Source of the DNA: Acidobacteriota bacterium
GTDB taxonomy: Bacteria > Acidobacteriota > Holophagae > Thermotomaculales > Thermotomaculaceae
Reading direction: 5' to 3'
DNA: 6,012 nt
NCBI GenBank assembly: GCA_027067895.1
Contig: JAMOUY010000364.1
Location: 1-6,012 of the forward strand
Shown in pieces: positions 5,496-6,012 of this stretch; positions within the stretch are counted from its first letter, which is position 1, and every line of letters begins with the position of its first letter. The notes beneath the pieces were generated by a model. That model worked only from the letters and a program-made list of their open reading frames with translations, did no database searches and had not been told where the DNA came from. A program made the position numbers and the translations under genes.

Positions 5496-6012
5496 TCAAT
5501 GCAAAGGCTCAAAGTTTGCAAAATCTGCCTTGTTAACGATAATTGCCTCTGTAATCCTCTTTCCGTGGTCGCCCTCTTTTGAATGAACCGCAATCATATG
5601 CAAAACCTCGTCGGGAAGCCCAATTTTTCCCGCAAGAATTGCCCCGGAAAACGGGTGCCTTAAAAGTTTTCCGTTTTCGCTTTTTACAAACTTTCCGTTT
5701 TCCCTTTTGTATTCAAGAAGTTTGCCTACGTCGTGCAGGAATGCCCCTGAAATAAGCAAATCCATATTTATTGGCATTTTGTCTCCGTAAACCTCGCTCA
5801 TGGCATTTGCCATAGCCACAGAGGTTTTCAAAACCCCTCTTATATGGTCAACCATTTTAACGGGACAATCGGGAATTAGCAAAGTGAAAGGCATTTCATA
5901 CAAATCCTTAATCTCCCAGCCGCCGAGTTTCATTGCTTCTTCAAAGCACTTGTAAGTTTTATCCCTTAAATCCTCATCCTTAATATCTTCAAGTTCCGGA
6001 AAAAGTTTCCTC
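5496..6012 (-). CDS. HD-domain metal-dependent phosphohydrolase (5' end truncated by window edge)
   Basis: The minus-strand frame is open from the window edge (first full codon 6011-6009) to TGA at 5498-5496, giving 171 residues. Counting from the in-frame ATG at 5933, the HD metal ligands are H30, the FLHDVGK motif (H67, D68), H93 in LRHPFSG, H117 in AVHSKEGD, and D137 in NKADF. This is a complete HD set, with the two extra His common in binuclear phosphodiesterase-like HD proteins. The ATG at 5933 is not taken as the start. Codons upstream (FPELEDIKDEDLRDKTYKCF) read as protein and match the N-terminal helix I remember from this group of small HD proteins, and no ribosome site precedes 5933. 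The true start is probably only a few codons outside the window. Substrate is unknown; family members act on phosphate mono- or diesters of nucleotides. It is soluble and cytoplasmic, and it is followed by a hairpin and then the CNNM operon. Confidence 0.85.
   Translation of the reverse strand, partial: RKLFPELEDIKDEDLRDKTYKCFEEAMKLGGWEIKDLYEMPFTLLIPDCPVKMVDHIRGVLKTSVAMANAMSEVYGDKMPINMDLLISGAFLHDVGKLLEYKRENGKFVKSENGKLLRHPFSGAILAGKIGLPDEVLHMIAVHSKEGDHGKRITEAIIVNKADFANFEPLH

Noticed and set aside
5496..5933. HD protein starting at the internal ATG 5933
   Set aside because: The same frame continues open to the window edge with sensible protein sequence and there is no ribosome site before 5933, so the gene is treated as partial.

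Overview
The window is an ordinary-looking stretch of AT-rich chromosome (low GC by eye) from what is probably a Gram-negative-type bacterium. The lineage clues are indirect. There is a WbpA-type UDP-GlcNAc dehydrogenase, normally used for O-antigen or other surface glycans, and a secreted protein with a Sec signal peptide. There is also a fragment resembling the DUF438/hemerythrin-associated domain and an HD-domain hydrolase of a type I associate with anaerobes and thermophiles. I would not commit to a phylum; Deferribacterota-, Aquificota- or similar-like lineages would fit. No tRNA, rRNA, CRISPR array, insertion sequence or phage gene is visible.

Layout. Positions 1-192 (minus) hold the 5' end of a DUF438-like gene that runs out of the window, with a good -10 box in front of it. 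Positions 299-751 (minus) encode a four-helix membrane protein of unknown function. A divergent intergenic region (752-895) carries a plausible promoter for the one plus-strand gene, an exported cysteine-containing protein with a Cna-B/carboxypeptidase-regulatory-like domain (896-1666). That gene ends one base away from the stop codon of the convergent minus-strand cluster.

The minus-strand cluster, in transcription order, is: HD-domain protein (6012-5496, 5' end cut off by the window edge), a hairpin, CNNM/CorC-family protein 1 (5447-4443), CNNM-family protein 2 (4446-3844), UDP-GlcNAc 6-dehydrogenase (3851-2547) and a PHP-domain phosphoesterase (2537-1668). The last four are packed with 4-nt and 8-nt overlaps and a 9-nt gap, so they are very likely one operon. 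The HD gene is separated from them by 48 nt containing an 8-bp hairpin and a possible promoter.

The most notable feature is the pair of tandem CNNM-family membrane proteins. The first has the membrane domain, what looks like a single CBS motif and a CorC/HlyC C-terminal domain. The second is only the membrane domain and stops where CBS motifs would begin. Both are shorter than usual for the family, and the coupling of their reading frames suggests a hetero-oligomer. I found no clear evidence of a wholly new system.
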